Shown here piece after piece: positions 20,060 to 31,713 of a DNA stretch of 64,000 nt. Both the position numbers and the translations under genes were made by a program. The stretch's first letter is position 1. Each line of letters begins with the position of its first letter. This DNA comes from Paludibacter sp. (GTDB taxonomy: Bacteria; Bacteroidota; Bacteroidia; Bacteroidales; Paludibacteraceae). The DNA is taken from contig JANJVQ010000034.1 of NCBI GenBank assembly GCA_024710005.1, positions 99,846-163,845 of the forward strand, written 5' to 3'. The notes under the pieces were generated by a model. The model was not told the origin of the DNA. It ran no database searches and saw only the letters and a program-made list of their open reading frames with translations.

Positions 20060-21289
20060 ATGAAGAAATCTTTTAAAAAAATCATTTCTGATCTCAGTGT
20101 ACAGATTATCATTGCCATGGTAATTGGTGTTGTTGCCGGGAAGTTAATGGGGGAGTCCGCATCCATGTTTGCACCCCTGGGAAGTTTGTTTATCCAGTTG
20201 ATTCGTATGCTGGTTATTCCGTTAGTTTTCGTGTCTATCGTTGCCGGATCGGCTTCCTTAGGTGCAACCAGATCGGCAGGTAGAATCGGTATTACCACCA
20301 TTGCTTATATTTTTATCACTACGCTGCTGGCAGTCATTCTTGCTATTTTGTTGGGTGAATGGTTCAAACCGGGAGCCGGCTTGTCGGTCGACTCCATCAA
20401 ATCATTTTTGCCTGCTGAAGGATACAATGCGACTCCTCAAAAAATGGAGTTTTGGCCGATGTTGCTGGATATCATACCTGCCAACCCCATTAAATCGCTT
20501 GCTGATGGTAATATTCTGCAGTTGATTTTCTTCGGACTGTTTTTTGGCTTTGGTTTGAGTGCCTTGCCGGTTTCAAAAAAACAACCGGTACTGAATGCTT
20601 TTAATACTTTTTTAGATGCGCTGATTTGGTGTATTCAGAAAGTGATGCTGGTAGCTCCGTTGGGGGTATTCGGACTGATGGCTGATGCCACCGGGACCTT
20701 TGGTTTTGATATGTTGCTGAAAGTAGGAAATCTGTTTTGGGTGAATCTGATTGCTGCCTTTATCATCCTGTTCTTATTTTATCCTTTGACCCTGAAACTG
20801 TTCTCGAAAATAAAATTAGCTCATTTCTTGAGGTCTATGATTCGTCCGCAGGTTGTGGCTTTCTCTACTTCTTCTTCGATGGCTACTTTACCCGTTACCA
20901 TGGAAACCTGTGAAGAAAAACTTGGCGTTAGCAAAGAAACAACTTCGTTTGTAGTGCCTCTCGGTGCAACCATCAACATGACAGGGAATGCGATTTATTA
21001 CACGTTGGTAGCTCTGTTTTTCGCACAACTCTACAATATCGACCTTACACTCGCTCAGTATATTGCTATCACGATTACGGCCAGTGTTGGTTCTGTCGGT
21101 CAGGCCGGTGTACCGGGACCAACCCTGCTCGTGGTTGCCGTGTTGGTTTCAGCCGGTATCCCGATTGAAGGTTTACCATTATTATATGCACTTGACCGAG
21201 TGTTCGACATGTTGCGTACAGTCCTGAACATAACCGGAGATGCAGCCTGTGCAGTGATTGTTGATAAACAGGCAGCAAAATCGGAATAA
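20060..21289 (+). CDS. Dicarboxylate/amino acid:cation symporter (DAACS family)
   Basis: An inner-membrane secondary transporter that couples uptake of glutamate, aspartate or C4-dicarboxylates to sodium or proton entry. The 409-aa product has about eight transmembrane helices, the serine-rich re-entrant loop (FSTSSSMATLPVTME, about 268-282) and the substrate-site segment GATINMTGNAIYYT (about 305-318). The usual NMDGT is NMTGN here, so substrate preference may differ from GltP. It stands alone between a dispersed repeat and the endonuclease gene. Confidence 0.88.
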   Translation: MKKSFKKIISDLSVQIIIAMVIGVVAGKLMGESASMFAPLGSLFIQLIRMLVIPLVFVSIVAGSASLGATRSAGRIGITTIAYIFITTLLAVILAILLGEWFKPGAGLSVDSIKSFLPAEGYNATPQKMEFWPMLLDIIPANPIKSLADGNILQLIFFGLFFGFGLSALPVSKKQPVLNAFNTFLDALIWCIQKVMLVAPLGVFGLMADATGTFGFDMLLKVGNLFWVNLIAAFIILFLFYPLTLKLFSKIKLAHFLRSMIRPQVVAFSTSSSMATLPVTMETCEEKLGVSKETTSFVVPLGATINMTGNAIYYTLVALFFAQLYNIDLTLAQYIAITITASVGSVGQAGVPGPTLLVVAVLVSAGIPIEGLPLLYALDRVFDMLRTVLNITGDAACAVIVDKQAAKSE

Positions 21290-21294
21290 ATTTA

Positions 21295-21302
21295 TATTTT
21301 TG
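21295..21302 (+). promoter_or_regulatory. Candidate -7 box for the endonuclease gene
   Basis: TATTTTTG at 21295-21302 fits TAnnTTTG, 46 bases before the ATG at 21349. No clear TTTG is present about 20 bases upstream. Confidence 0.35.
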
Positions 21303-21348
21303 TAAACTTTATACAGGTTTGGGCTGTTGAATTTTTAAATATAAATAA

Positions 21349-22518
21349 ATGAGAAGATTTTTTACACTTGGTTTTTTACTGATATTGTTTTTTGCAGTTC
21401 GTGTTTTAGCGGCTGTACCTACAGGTTATTACGATGCCGCGGATGCGAAAAATACCAATCAGTTGCGGTTGGCTTTAAAAGAAATTACTACACAGGGATT
21501 TAGCGGAGTTTCATACACAGGGCTCTGGACTGCATACGCTGATACTGATATAAATCCTGCTACCGGGAAGATATGGGATATGTATTCAGATTGTTCTTTT
21601 ACATTAAGTACAAGTCAATGTGGTAATTATTCTTCAGAATGTGATTGCTATAACCGCGAACATACAACTCCCGCCAGTTGGTTTAGTGATGCTTCTCCTA
21701 TGTATTCGGATTTGTTTAATGTTTATCCGACTGATGGAAAGGTTAATGGAATTCGCGGCAATCTTCCTTATGGTGAGGTAGGTAGTCCAGATTACACGTC
21801 TTATAACGGAAGTAAACGAGGTAGTTCCGATTTTCCGGGTTACTCAGGGACGGTTTTTGAGCCGATAGATGAATATAAGGGTGACTTTGCCAGAACAGTT
21901 CTGTATATGGCAACACGTTACGCAGATAATATTTCAACATGGATTTCTTCTAATTCAGGAAGTACTGAAGTGGAGGTCGTTTATCATGCAACTAACGGAC
22001 TTACGCCCTACGCCATCGATTTGTTTCTTACCTGGAGTCGCAATGATCCGGTCAGTCAAAAAGAAATCAACCGGAATGAAGCTGTATACTTAAAACAAAA
22101 CAACCGCAATCCTTTTATTGATTTTCCGGGTTTGGAAGAGTATATCTGGGGAAATAAGACTTCGGAGTTGTTTTATGTGAACCAGGAGCCGGAACCTCCG
22201 GTAAATCAGCCCGAAATTATATTGACAGGTAAAATTGTAAACACAGGACAAACTATCGATTTTGGTACCGTCGGCAATGCTGAACAAAAATCTTTCAGGA
22301 TAAAAACAAATTCAATTCAGGGAGATTTGACCGTAAGTGTAACCGGTTCAATGTATACCGTGTCGACGAATACCATTCTGCAGGCATCTGCTGAGAATGG
22401 TTATAATCTCACAATCACTTTCAATCCAACTGTTTCCGGTGACCATACCGGAAAAGTAACCATATCAGGTGGAGGACTTCCATCTGCATTTGAATTTAAC
22501 CTGATTGGTAGGAAATAA
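21349..22518 (+). CDS. Secreted endonuclease I family nuclease with C-terminal Ig-like domain
   Basis: A secreted nuclease of the EndA/endonuclease I (beta-beta-alpha metal) family that degrades DNA or RNA outside the cell. The 389-aa product has a signal peptide (about 1-21), the catalytic block NREHTTPASWF with H105 as general base, and the metal-site block DLFNVYPTDGKVNGIRGNLP (121-140). Several cysteines (82, 91, 98, 100) may form disulfides. From about residue 285 a beta-sandwich (about 100 aa, IDFGTVGNAEQKSFRI...) follows, similar in type to the C-terminal Ig-like module of the large T9SS sulfatase. No T9SS tail is evident. Confidence 0.87.
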   Translation: MRRFFTLGFLLILFFAVRVLAAVPTGYYDAADAKNTNQLRLALKEITTQGFSGVSYTGLWTAYADTDINPATGKIWDMYSDCSFTLSTSQCGNYSSECDCYNREHTTPASWFSDASPMYSDLFNVYPTDGKVNGIRGNLPYGEVGSPDYTSYNGSKRGSSDFPGYSGTVFEPIDEYKGDFARTVLYMATRYADNISTWISSNSGSTEVEVVYHATNGLTPYAIDLFLTWSRNDPVSQKEINRNEAVYLKQNNRNPFIDFPGLEEYIWGNKTSELFYVNQEPEPPVNQPEIILTGKIVNTGQTIDFGTVGNAEQKSFRIKTNSIQGDLTVSVTGSMYTVSTNTILQASAENGYNLTITFNPTVSGDHTGKVTISGGGLPSAFEFNLIGRK

Positions 22519-22584
22519 ATAATTTTGATTAATTTGTTACCCTATTTGAATAAATAGTACCTATTGTTTCTTAATTCAATGTGC

Positions 22585-22592
22585 TATTTTTG
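22585..22592 (+). promoter_or_regulatory. Candidate promoter upstream of the phosphatase
   Basis: TATTTTTG at 22585-22592 fits TAnnTTTG; a partial -33 element (TTG in ATTGTTTC, near 22564) lies about 18 bases upstream. It gives a leader of about 60 bases before ATG 22659 and could start the unit running into the beta-galactosidase. Confidence 0.5.
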
Positions 22593-22658
22593 CAGTTAAT
22601 ATGGTGCGCCTGAAGGGTTGCATCCATATCAATATGTCAATCAAAATCTATATTTCCA

Positions 22659-23822
22659 ATGAAACACTTTTTTTTATTGCTTGCGTTCTTTTTCGCTTTT
22701 GAGTCTTTCTCCCAGACTGATTTTAAAATTACAACTGGACCGTATTTGCAGAATGTGACTGAAAATGAGGCTACCATCGTATGGCAAACTTCTGGCGACG
22801 CCATGTCGTGGGTCGAACTTGCTCCGGATGATTCCACGCATTTTTTCAGGGTGGAAAGACCACAGTATTTTCAAACCCATATTGGGAAAAAGGTTGTTAC
22901 CCGAAATCACGCCATCCGCTTAAAAAACCTTCAACCCGGTACAGCATACCGGTATAGGATTTATTCTCATGAAGTGCTGGGTGGAACCGGATCGTCAACG
23001 CAGTATGGAAAGATTGCCGCGTCGAAAATATTCAAATCAACTCCTTTGACTTTTAGAACCCTGGATACTGATAAACAAGCATTTTCTTTTTTGATGGTCA
23101 ATGATATACATGAAAATAATGAATTATTGACTAATTTGTTGAAAAATGTCAAAACTGAAAAGGTTGATTTTGTGGTATATAATGGCGATATGGTGCATGA
23201 TATGCGCTCGCCCGAAAAAATTCCAACTGGTTTTCTGAACAAATCAGTAGAGTTGTTTGCTTCAGAAGTGCCTTTTTACATGGTAAGAGGAAACCATGAA
23301 ACACGGGGACTTCATGCCATTGATTATATGCATTATTTCCCGAGTTCAACCGGTCAGCCTTATTATACGATTCACCATGGAAATACTTTTATGATCGTGC
23401 TGGATTCAGGAGAAGACAAACCGGACAGTAATATTGAATATGGCGGACTTGCTGCTTTTGACGAGTTTAGGGAAGAGCAGTTAATATGGCTGAAAGATGT
23501 TGTAAAATCAGATGCTTTCAGAACTGCCAAAAACAGAATCGTGTTTGTGCACATGCCTCCCATGCCTGATCACTGGCACGGTCCCTGGATGGTGAATCAG
23601 CTTTATGTTCCTGTGTTGAACGAAGCGGGAGTAGACTTGATGTTGTGTGGCCATCAGCACCGGCATTATTACCATGAAATGAATTACGGTGGTTGCCGTT
23701 TCCCGGTACTCGTGAATGCAAATAAAAACAAAGTCAGGATTGATGCCGATGGTAAAGGTTTAAAAATTAAGGTGCTGAATGAGCAGGATAAACCTGAATT
23801 TGAAGTTAAACTGATAAAATAA
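22659..23822 (+). CDS. Exported purple-acid-phosphatase-like metallophosphoesterase
   Basis: Predicted to hydrolyse phosphomonoesters or diesters in the periplasm. The 387-aa product has a signal peptide (about 1-19), an N-terminal fibronectin-like domain of purple acid phosphatases (about 22-130, TTGPYLQNVTENEATIVWQT), then the metallophosphoesterase motifs D149/H151, D177 (NGDM), GNHE (211-214), HMPP and GHQH (H332, H334). It precedes the beta-galactosidase by 89 bases on the same strand, so it may belong to the PUL transcription unit and remove phosphate from the same glycan, but this link is inference. Confidence 0.88.
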   Translation: MKHFFLLLAFFFAFESFSQTDFKITTGPYLQNVTENEATIVWQTSGDAMSWVELAPDDSTHFFRVERPQYFQTHIGKKVVTRNHAIRLKNLQPGTAYRYRIYSHEVLGGTGSSTQYGKIAASKIFKSTPLTFRTLDTDKQAFSFLMVNDIHENNELLTNLLKNVKTEKVDFVVYNGDMVHDMRSPEKIPTGFLNKSVELFASEVPFYMVRGNHETRGLHAIDYMHYFPSSTGQPYYTIHHGNTFMIVLDSGEDKPDSNIEYGGLAAFDEFREEQLIWLKDVVKSDAFRTAKNRIVFVHMPPMPDHWHGPWMVNQLYVPVLNEAGVDLMLCGHQHRHYYHEMNYGGCRFPVLVNANKNKVRIDADGKGLKIKVLNEQDKPEFEVKLIK

Positions 23823-23890
23823 ATACAAGGTCAATGAAATCTCAACAGGGAAATGCTCCTAAATTTAATAATGAGATTTGCCGGTTTTAG

Positions 23891-27037
<3,147 letters not shown>

Positions 27038-27042
27038 TATCA

Positions 27043-28665
27043 ATGCAGAAAATCATGAAACACAAATCAATTTTCGCGATAATGGCTGCCGGTTTGTTAA
27101 CGCCGGTACTGACAGCTCAGGAAAAACAGCCCAACATCATCTTACTTTTTGCTGATGATTTGGGGTGGAATGACATATCTTCACCGATAGCCACCCTGGG
27201 ACATGGTTCCAAAAATCACCAGACACCGAACATCGATAAACTGGCGAAACAAAGTATGGTTTTTACCAATGCCTATACCCAGCAAAACAGTGCGCCGACC
27301 CGGGCGGCATTGTTAACCGGTCAGTGTGCCAACAGAACCCATGTGTATAATGTTTGGGGGCTGGACCGGTATGCGAAAGGTAAAGAGGCCGGTATCAAAC
27401 AAGAAGAAGCGCGTATTGTGCCAGCTGCTCAGGAAAAGGAATCGCTACAGCCAGGAACATTGAATTATGCCCGTTTATTGAGAGATGCAGGATATAATAC
27501 CTATATTTTTGGCAAAGTACATGGATTTAAAATCAATGAAGAAGACGACTGCGGATTTACCCATAATTTCGAGTGCAGTAAAAAAGTGAAGGAGGATAAG
27601 AAAGAAGCCTCGAATTACTTCGCCTTCAAGACGAAAGATGGGAAGTGGATATTCGATAATCCGCTTTACAATCAATTTGCGGCTCCGTATACCGAAGATT
27701 ATATACGGAAAAACCTGCTTCCTTTTGCAAATGGCAATGATCCACTCACGCTTAAAGGAACGAAGAAGCATTTTACAGATGCAATTGGGGATGTCGTGAT
27801 TAATGAAATTGCCAATGCGGATAAAAACAAACCATTCTCCATGTGGGTGGCTTTTCACGCGATTCATTCGGCTATTGTTAGTCGCGATGACTTGTATGCC
27901 AAGTACAGGGAACGAACAACGCTTGATAACAGGCATGAGAATTTTAAATATGCCGCGTTGACGGAACAACTGGATCAGACGGTAGGCCGGATATTGGCTG
28001 CCTTGGATGACCCGAACGGTGACGGAGATCAATCTGATTCCATGCGTGATAATACAGTGGTTATATTTCTATCCGACAATGGGGGAGTACATGGTGGAAA
28101 TCATTCAAATGCACCTTTGAAATGGGCAAAAGGTACGCTTTATGAAGGAGGAATCCGTGTGCCGATGATGGTGCGATATCCAAACCTGATAAAAAATAGC
28201 GGAGTTTCAGCAGAGCCGGTTCATGTAATTGATTTCCTGCCTACATTTCTCGATTTTGCGGGAGTAAAATATACCCATAAAGAGCATAAACTCGATGGGG
28301 AATCTATCGTGCCATTACTTGCCGGGAAAGCCAAACAACTTGACAGGGATGCCATCTGCTGGCATTTCCCCGGGTATATGGATGAAAGAGGAATCCCGGC
28401 TTCGGTCATCAACAAACGGGTTGATGGAAAACGTTATAAATACCGTTATTGTTATGAATATGATACACATGAATTGTATAATCTGACGGATGATATGGGA
28501 GAAACAGTGAATCTGTTGGAAGGGAATGTAACGAAATCGAACCTGAAGATTGGAAATGATTTGCTGAAAGACCTCCGGAAATGGATTGATTCCACCCAAC
28601 CGCTTCCTATGTATTATGTTGATAACGGTAAGCAGGTTTCGTTACCTGAAAAAATAAAATTATAA
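27043..28665 (+). CDS. Exported family S1 sulfatase (serine type)
   Basis: The 540-aa product has a signal peptide ending near residue 25 (LTAQ), metal-binding D38-D39 in LLFADDLGW, the formylglycine motif SAPTR at residues 83-87, and FLSDNGGVHGG for the second metal site. Start is ATG 27043, or ATG 27055 four codons later, which gives a more ordinary signal peptide. It begins five bases after the beta-galactosidase, so the pair is almost certainly cotranscribed and translationally coupled. An insertion around 100-200 (NVWGLDRYAKGKEAG...) is longer than in its paralogues here and may shape the substrate cleft. A hairpin terminator follows. Confidence 0.92.
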   Translation: MQKIMKHKSIFAIMAAGLLTPVLTAQEKQPNIILLFADDLGWNDISSPIATLGHGSKNHQTPNIDKLAKQSMVFTNAYTQQNSAPTRAALLTGQCANRTHVYNVWGLDRYAKGKEAGIKQEEARIVPAAQEKESLQPGTLNYARLLRDAGYNTYIFGKVHGFKINEEDDCGFTHNFECSKKVKEDKKEASNYFAFKTKDGKWIFDNPLYNQFAAPYTEDYIRKNLLPFANGNDPLTLKGTKKHFTDAIGDVVINEIANADKNKPFSMWVAFHAIHSAIVSRDDLYAKYRERTTLDNRHENFKYAALTEQLDQTVGRILAALDDPNGDGDQSDSMRDNTVVIFLSDNGGVHGGNHSNAPLKWAKGTLYEGGIRVPMMVRYPNLIKNSGVSAEPVHVIDFLPTFLDFAGVKYTHKEHKLDGESIVPLLAGKAKQLDRDAICWHFPGYMDERGIPASVINKRVDGKRYKYRYCYEYDTHELYNLTDDMGETVNLLEGNVTKSNLKIGNDLLKDLRKWIDSTQPLPMYYVDNGKQVSLPEKIKL

Positions 28666-28680
28666 TATACAATCATAATA

Positions 28681-28720
28681 AAATTCCACACTGATGATGC
28701 TGTCAGGGTGGAATTTTTTT
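28681..28720 (+). terminator. Terminator inside the sulfatase cluster
   Basis: AAATTCCAC (28681-28689) pairs with GTGGAATTT (28708-28716); inside, CTGA pairs with TCAG after one mismatch. Seven T follow (28714-28720, partly in the stem). It lies between two codirectional sulfatase genes and should separate the beta-galactosidase/sulfatase unit from the genes downstream, at least partly. Confidence 0.8.
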
Positions 28721-28734
28721 AATTAATAAATACC

Positions 28735-30141
28735 ATGAACATGATGAATCACAAACTTGCATTACCGCTATTGTCGTTGTTGACCATGCCTGCTGCCGCT
28801 AAAACAGCAACTCCTCCCAATGTTGTCCTGATACTGATTGATGATATGGGTTGGACTGATTTGGGTGTTTACGGAAGTAAGTTTTATCAGACCCCTCAGA
28901 TTGATGCCTTTGCAAAGGATGCGGTACGCTTCACCAACGGATACGCTGCCTGCACGGTTTCTTCTCCGACCCGGGCCAGTATACTGACCGGTAAATATCC
29001 GGCTAAACTGCACCTGACCGACTGGATTGAAGGCTGGAAGTTTCCACAGTCTAAGTTAAAGGTGCCGGAATGGACCATGTACCTGCCTCACGAGGAGACG
29101 ACGATAGCTGAAATATTTAAATCGGCAGGTTATACAACCGCCCATATCGGCAAATTTCATCAGGGGGAAGATGAAAAATACTGGCCGGAGCATCATGGGT
29201 TCGATATCAATATCGGTGGATGGGCCAAAGGTGCACCCAATCTGAACCGTGCGAAAAATGCGGATGGTCCGGACGGATATTTCTCACCTTATGGAAACCC
29301 AAGATTAAAGGACGGTCCGAAAGGAGAGCACCTGACTGAGCGCCTTACCGAGGAAGCTTGTGGGTTTATTGAAAAGCAAACAAAACCTTTCTTCCTGAAT
29401 TTGTGGTTTTACAATGTCCATACGCCATTGATGGCTAAGCAGGACAAAATTGACAAATACGAAGCGTTGATAGATCCCGCAAATCCGCAGCGCAATCCTG
29501 TTTACGCTGCGATGGTGGAGCATGTGGATGAGGCAGTAGGCAAAATCGTTCAGAAGCTAAAAGAAACTGGATTATACGACAACACGATTATTGTTTTTAC
29601 TTCCGATAATGGTGGGTTGATCGGAAAGGGAGAACGCAAGATAACCAATAACGCTCCCCTTAGAAAAGGGAAAGGCCATATGTATGAGGGTGGCGTAAGG
29701 GTTCCTTTCATGATCAAAAACCTCAATCAGCAGGCAGGAGGAACAGTAAGCGACACTCCTGTCATGTCAATAGATTTATTGCCAACACTGGCTGATATTT
29801 CCGGAGTAAAGATTGACCGGTCAGTGGCAAAAGAAATCGACGGAATCAGTTTGAGGAAAGTACTGACATCCGGAAAAAATAAACTCAAAAGAACATCTTT
29901 ATACTGGCATTATCCGCATTATCATTCTGAAGGCGCCACACCTTACAGTGCCGTGCGCAATGGCGACTGGAAATTAATTCACATTATCGAGACCGATAGT
30001 TATGAATTATATAATTTAAAAGATGATATAGGAGAACAACAAAATTTAATTGATGAAAATCCGAAAGTTAAAGTCCGGTTACAGAAAGAGCTGGAAAACT
30101 GGAAGTTGCGAATGAATGCTCAAATGCCAACGGTACGATAA
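28735..30141 (+). CDS. Exported family S1 sulfatase (serine type)
   Basis: The 468-aa product has a signal peptide (about 1-22), metal-binding D36-D37 (LILIDDMGW), formylglycine motif SSPTR at residues 76-80, FTSDNGG for the second metal, and the end-domain SLYWHYPHYHSEGATPYSAVR typical of many bacterial arylsulfatase-like S1 enzymes. It follows the terminator by 14 bases. ATG at 28735 is used; ATG codons at 28741 and 28744 are also possible starts. It is not closely alike to the following sulfatase, so the two probably cut different sulfate positions. Confidence 0.92.
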   Translation: MNMMNHKLALPLLSLLTMPAAAKTATPPNVVLILIDDMGWTDLGVYGSKFYQTPQIDAFAKDAVRFTNGYAACTVSSPTRASILTGKYPAKLHLTDWIEGWKFPQSKLKVPEWTMYLPHEETTIAEIFKSAGYTTAHIGKFHQGEDEKYWPEHHGFDINIGGWAKGAPNLNRAKNADGPDGYFSPYGNPRLKDGPKGEHLTERLTEEACGFIEKQTKPFFLNLWFYNVHTPLMAKQDKIDKYEALIDPANPQRNPVYAAMVEHVDEAVGKIVQKLKETGLYDNTIIVFTSDNGGLIGKGERKITNNAPLRKGKGHMYEGGVRVPFMIKNLNQQAGGTVSDTPVMSIDLLPTLADISGVKIDRSVAKEIDGISLRKVLTSGKNKLKRTSLYWHYPHYHSEGATPYSAVRNGDWKLIHIIETDSYELYNLKDDIGEQQNLIDENPKVKVRLQKELENWKLRMNAQMPTVR

Positions 30142-30231
30142 ATGCGTTTATTGTAGGATTTAATGTAATCTTGCATAAAATTCATACCTTGTTTGCATAA
30201 TTTTTATACCCCCCTGTAAACGGTAAATAAA

Positions 30232-30239
30232 TACTTTTG
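30232..30239 (+). promoter_or_regulatory. Candidate -7 box before the third PUL sulfatase
   Basis: TACTTTTG at 30232-30239 fits TAnnTTTG and lies 34 bases before the ATG at 30274, in a 132-base gap. There is no clean -33 TTTG. It may start a unit running through the first SusC/SusD pair. Confidence 0.4.
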
Positions 30240-30273
30240 TTGATGATAACTAACATTTATTAAATCTATCATC

Positions 30274-31692
30274 ATGAATTTAAATATGCGTTCGGGGAGT
30301 ATGCTCATTTCTTCCGGTGTGTTGATGTTGCCACTTTTGCAAACAACATCGGCAAAAAATAATAATATGTCAGCAGATCTTCCCAATGTAATCTATATTC
30401 TTGTAGATGATCTTGGTATTGGTGACCTGGGTTGTTATGGACAGAAACTCATCAAGACACCGGCAATCGATAATTTAGCTGCCAACGGGATGCGTTTTAC
30501 GCAGCATTATGCGGGATCCACGGTCAGCGCTCCTTCCCGATGTTCATTGCTTACCGGAAAACATACGGGCAATGCTTATGTGCGTGGAAACAGAGGATAT
30601 ACGCACACCGATGGCATTGATTATGATACCCCGCTTCCGGCTGAGGAAGTAACTGTTGCCGAGATTTTCAAGCAAAAAGCATATCAAACTGCTTGTGTCG
30701 GGAAATGGGGACTTGGAGGACCGGCATCGGTCGGGCATCCCAACAACCAGGGCTTCGATTATTTTTTTGGCTATCTCGGGCAGGGGAACGCTCATAAATT
30801 TTATCCGAAACAATTATTCGAAAATAATCAGGTTGTCCCCCTGAATGGCAAGGTTTATTCCCATGATTTGATTATGGAGAAAGCCCTGAATTACGTTGAG
30901 AAAAGTGCCGGGAAACCATTTTTTTTATACCTGACACCAACCATTCCGCATGCTGAATTGGTTGTGCCCAATGGTGAATTGATGGGTTATGAAGGCATGT
31001 TTCCTGAAAAACCATTTGTTCGTAAAGCTGGTTCCTACGGGTCGCAGGCACAGCCCAAAGCAACTTATGCAGCCATGGTCAGCAGGCTCGACCGGGATAT
31101 ACAACGTCTGGTGGATTTACTGAAAGAAAAGGGTGTGCTGGATAACACCCTGATTATCTTTACTTCTGATAACGGTCCGCATAAAGAAGGAGGAAACGAT
31201 CCTGACTTTTTCGACAGTAATGGTCCGTTTAGGGGATATAAACGCGATTTATATGAAGGAGGCATACGTGTTCCTTTCATTGTTCACTGGCCGGCAGCTG
31301 TTCCCAAAGCCAGCGTGTCGTATCATATTTCCGCATTCTGGGATTTTCTGCCGACAGTGGCTGAGTTGATTGGTGTTGATCCCCCGAAAAGTACAGATGG
31401 AATTTCATATCTGCCGACACTCACCGGCAAAGGAAAACAAGAAGAGCACAATTCGCTTTACTTCGAATTTCACGAACAGGGAGGGCGGCAATCCATTATG
31501 AAGGACGGATGGAAACTCATTCGCCTGAATGTAAATAATCCGGAAAAATCAACACTTGAATTATATAATTATTTTCTGGATCCGGGAGAAATGGCCAATG
31601 TGGTCCTGCAATACCCCACGAAAGTAAAAGAACTGCAAAAACTGATGGATAGTCAACGGACTTCCAATCCATACTGGAATTTTAAAAAATAG
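30274..31692 (+). CDS. Exported family S1 sulfatase (serine type), paralogue A
   Basis: The 472-aa product has a signal peptide (about 1-27), metal-binding D45-D46 (YILVDDLGIGD), formylglycine motif SAPSR at residues 85-89, GKWGLGG carrying the usual active-site lysine, and FTSDNGPHKEGG. It shares long identical stretches with the sulfatase at 49827 (for example NDPDFFDSNGPFRGYKRDLY), so the two are recent paralogues or a duplication kept for different linkages. It ends 21 bases before the first susC gene and is probably cotranscribed with it. Confidence 0.92.
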   Translation: MNLNMRSGSMLISSGVLMLPLLQTTSAKNNNMSADLPNVIYILVDDLGIGDLGCYGQKLIKTPAIDNLAANGMRFTQHYAGSTVSAPSRCSLLTGKHTGNAYVRGNRGYTHTDGIDYDTPLPAEEVTVAEIFKQKAYQTACVGKWGLGGPASVGHPNNQGFDYFFGYLGQGNAHKFYPKQLFENNQVVPLNGKVYSHDLIMEKALNYVEKSAGKPFFLYLTPTIPHAELVVPNGELMGYEGMFPEKPFVRKAGSYGSQAQPKATYAAMVSRLDRDIQRLVDLLKEKGVLDNTLIIFTSDNGPHKEGGNDPDFFDSNGPFRGYKRDLYEGGIRVPFIVHWPAAVPKASVSYHISAFWDFLPTVAELIGVDPPKSTDGISYLPTLTGKGKQEEHNSLYFEFHEQGGRQSIMKDGWKLIRLNVNNPEKSTLELYNYFLDPGEMANVVLQYPTKVKELQKLMDSQRTSNPYWNFKK

Positions 31693-31713
31693 AATATATC
31701 AACCAAAAAATCT

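Noticed and set aside
23837..23879. Terminator between phosphatase and beta-galactosidase
   Set aside because: AAATCTCA and TGAGATTT can pair, but the loop is 27 bases and no T-run follows.
27475..28032. 185-codon antisense reading frame inside a sulfatase gene
   Set aside because: Shadow of the sulfatase codons; unusual composition and no domain.
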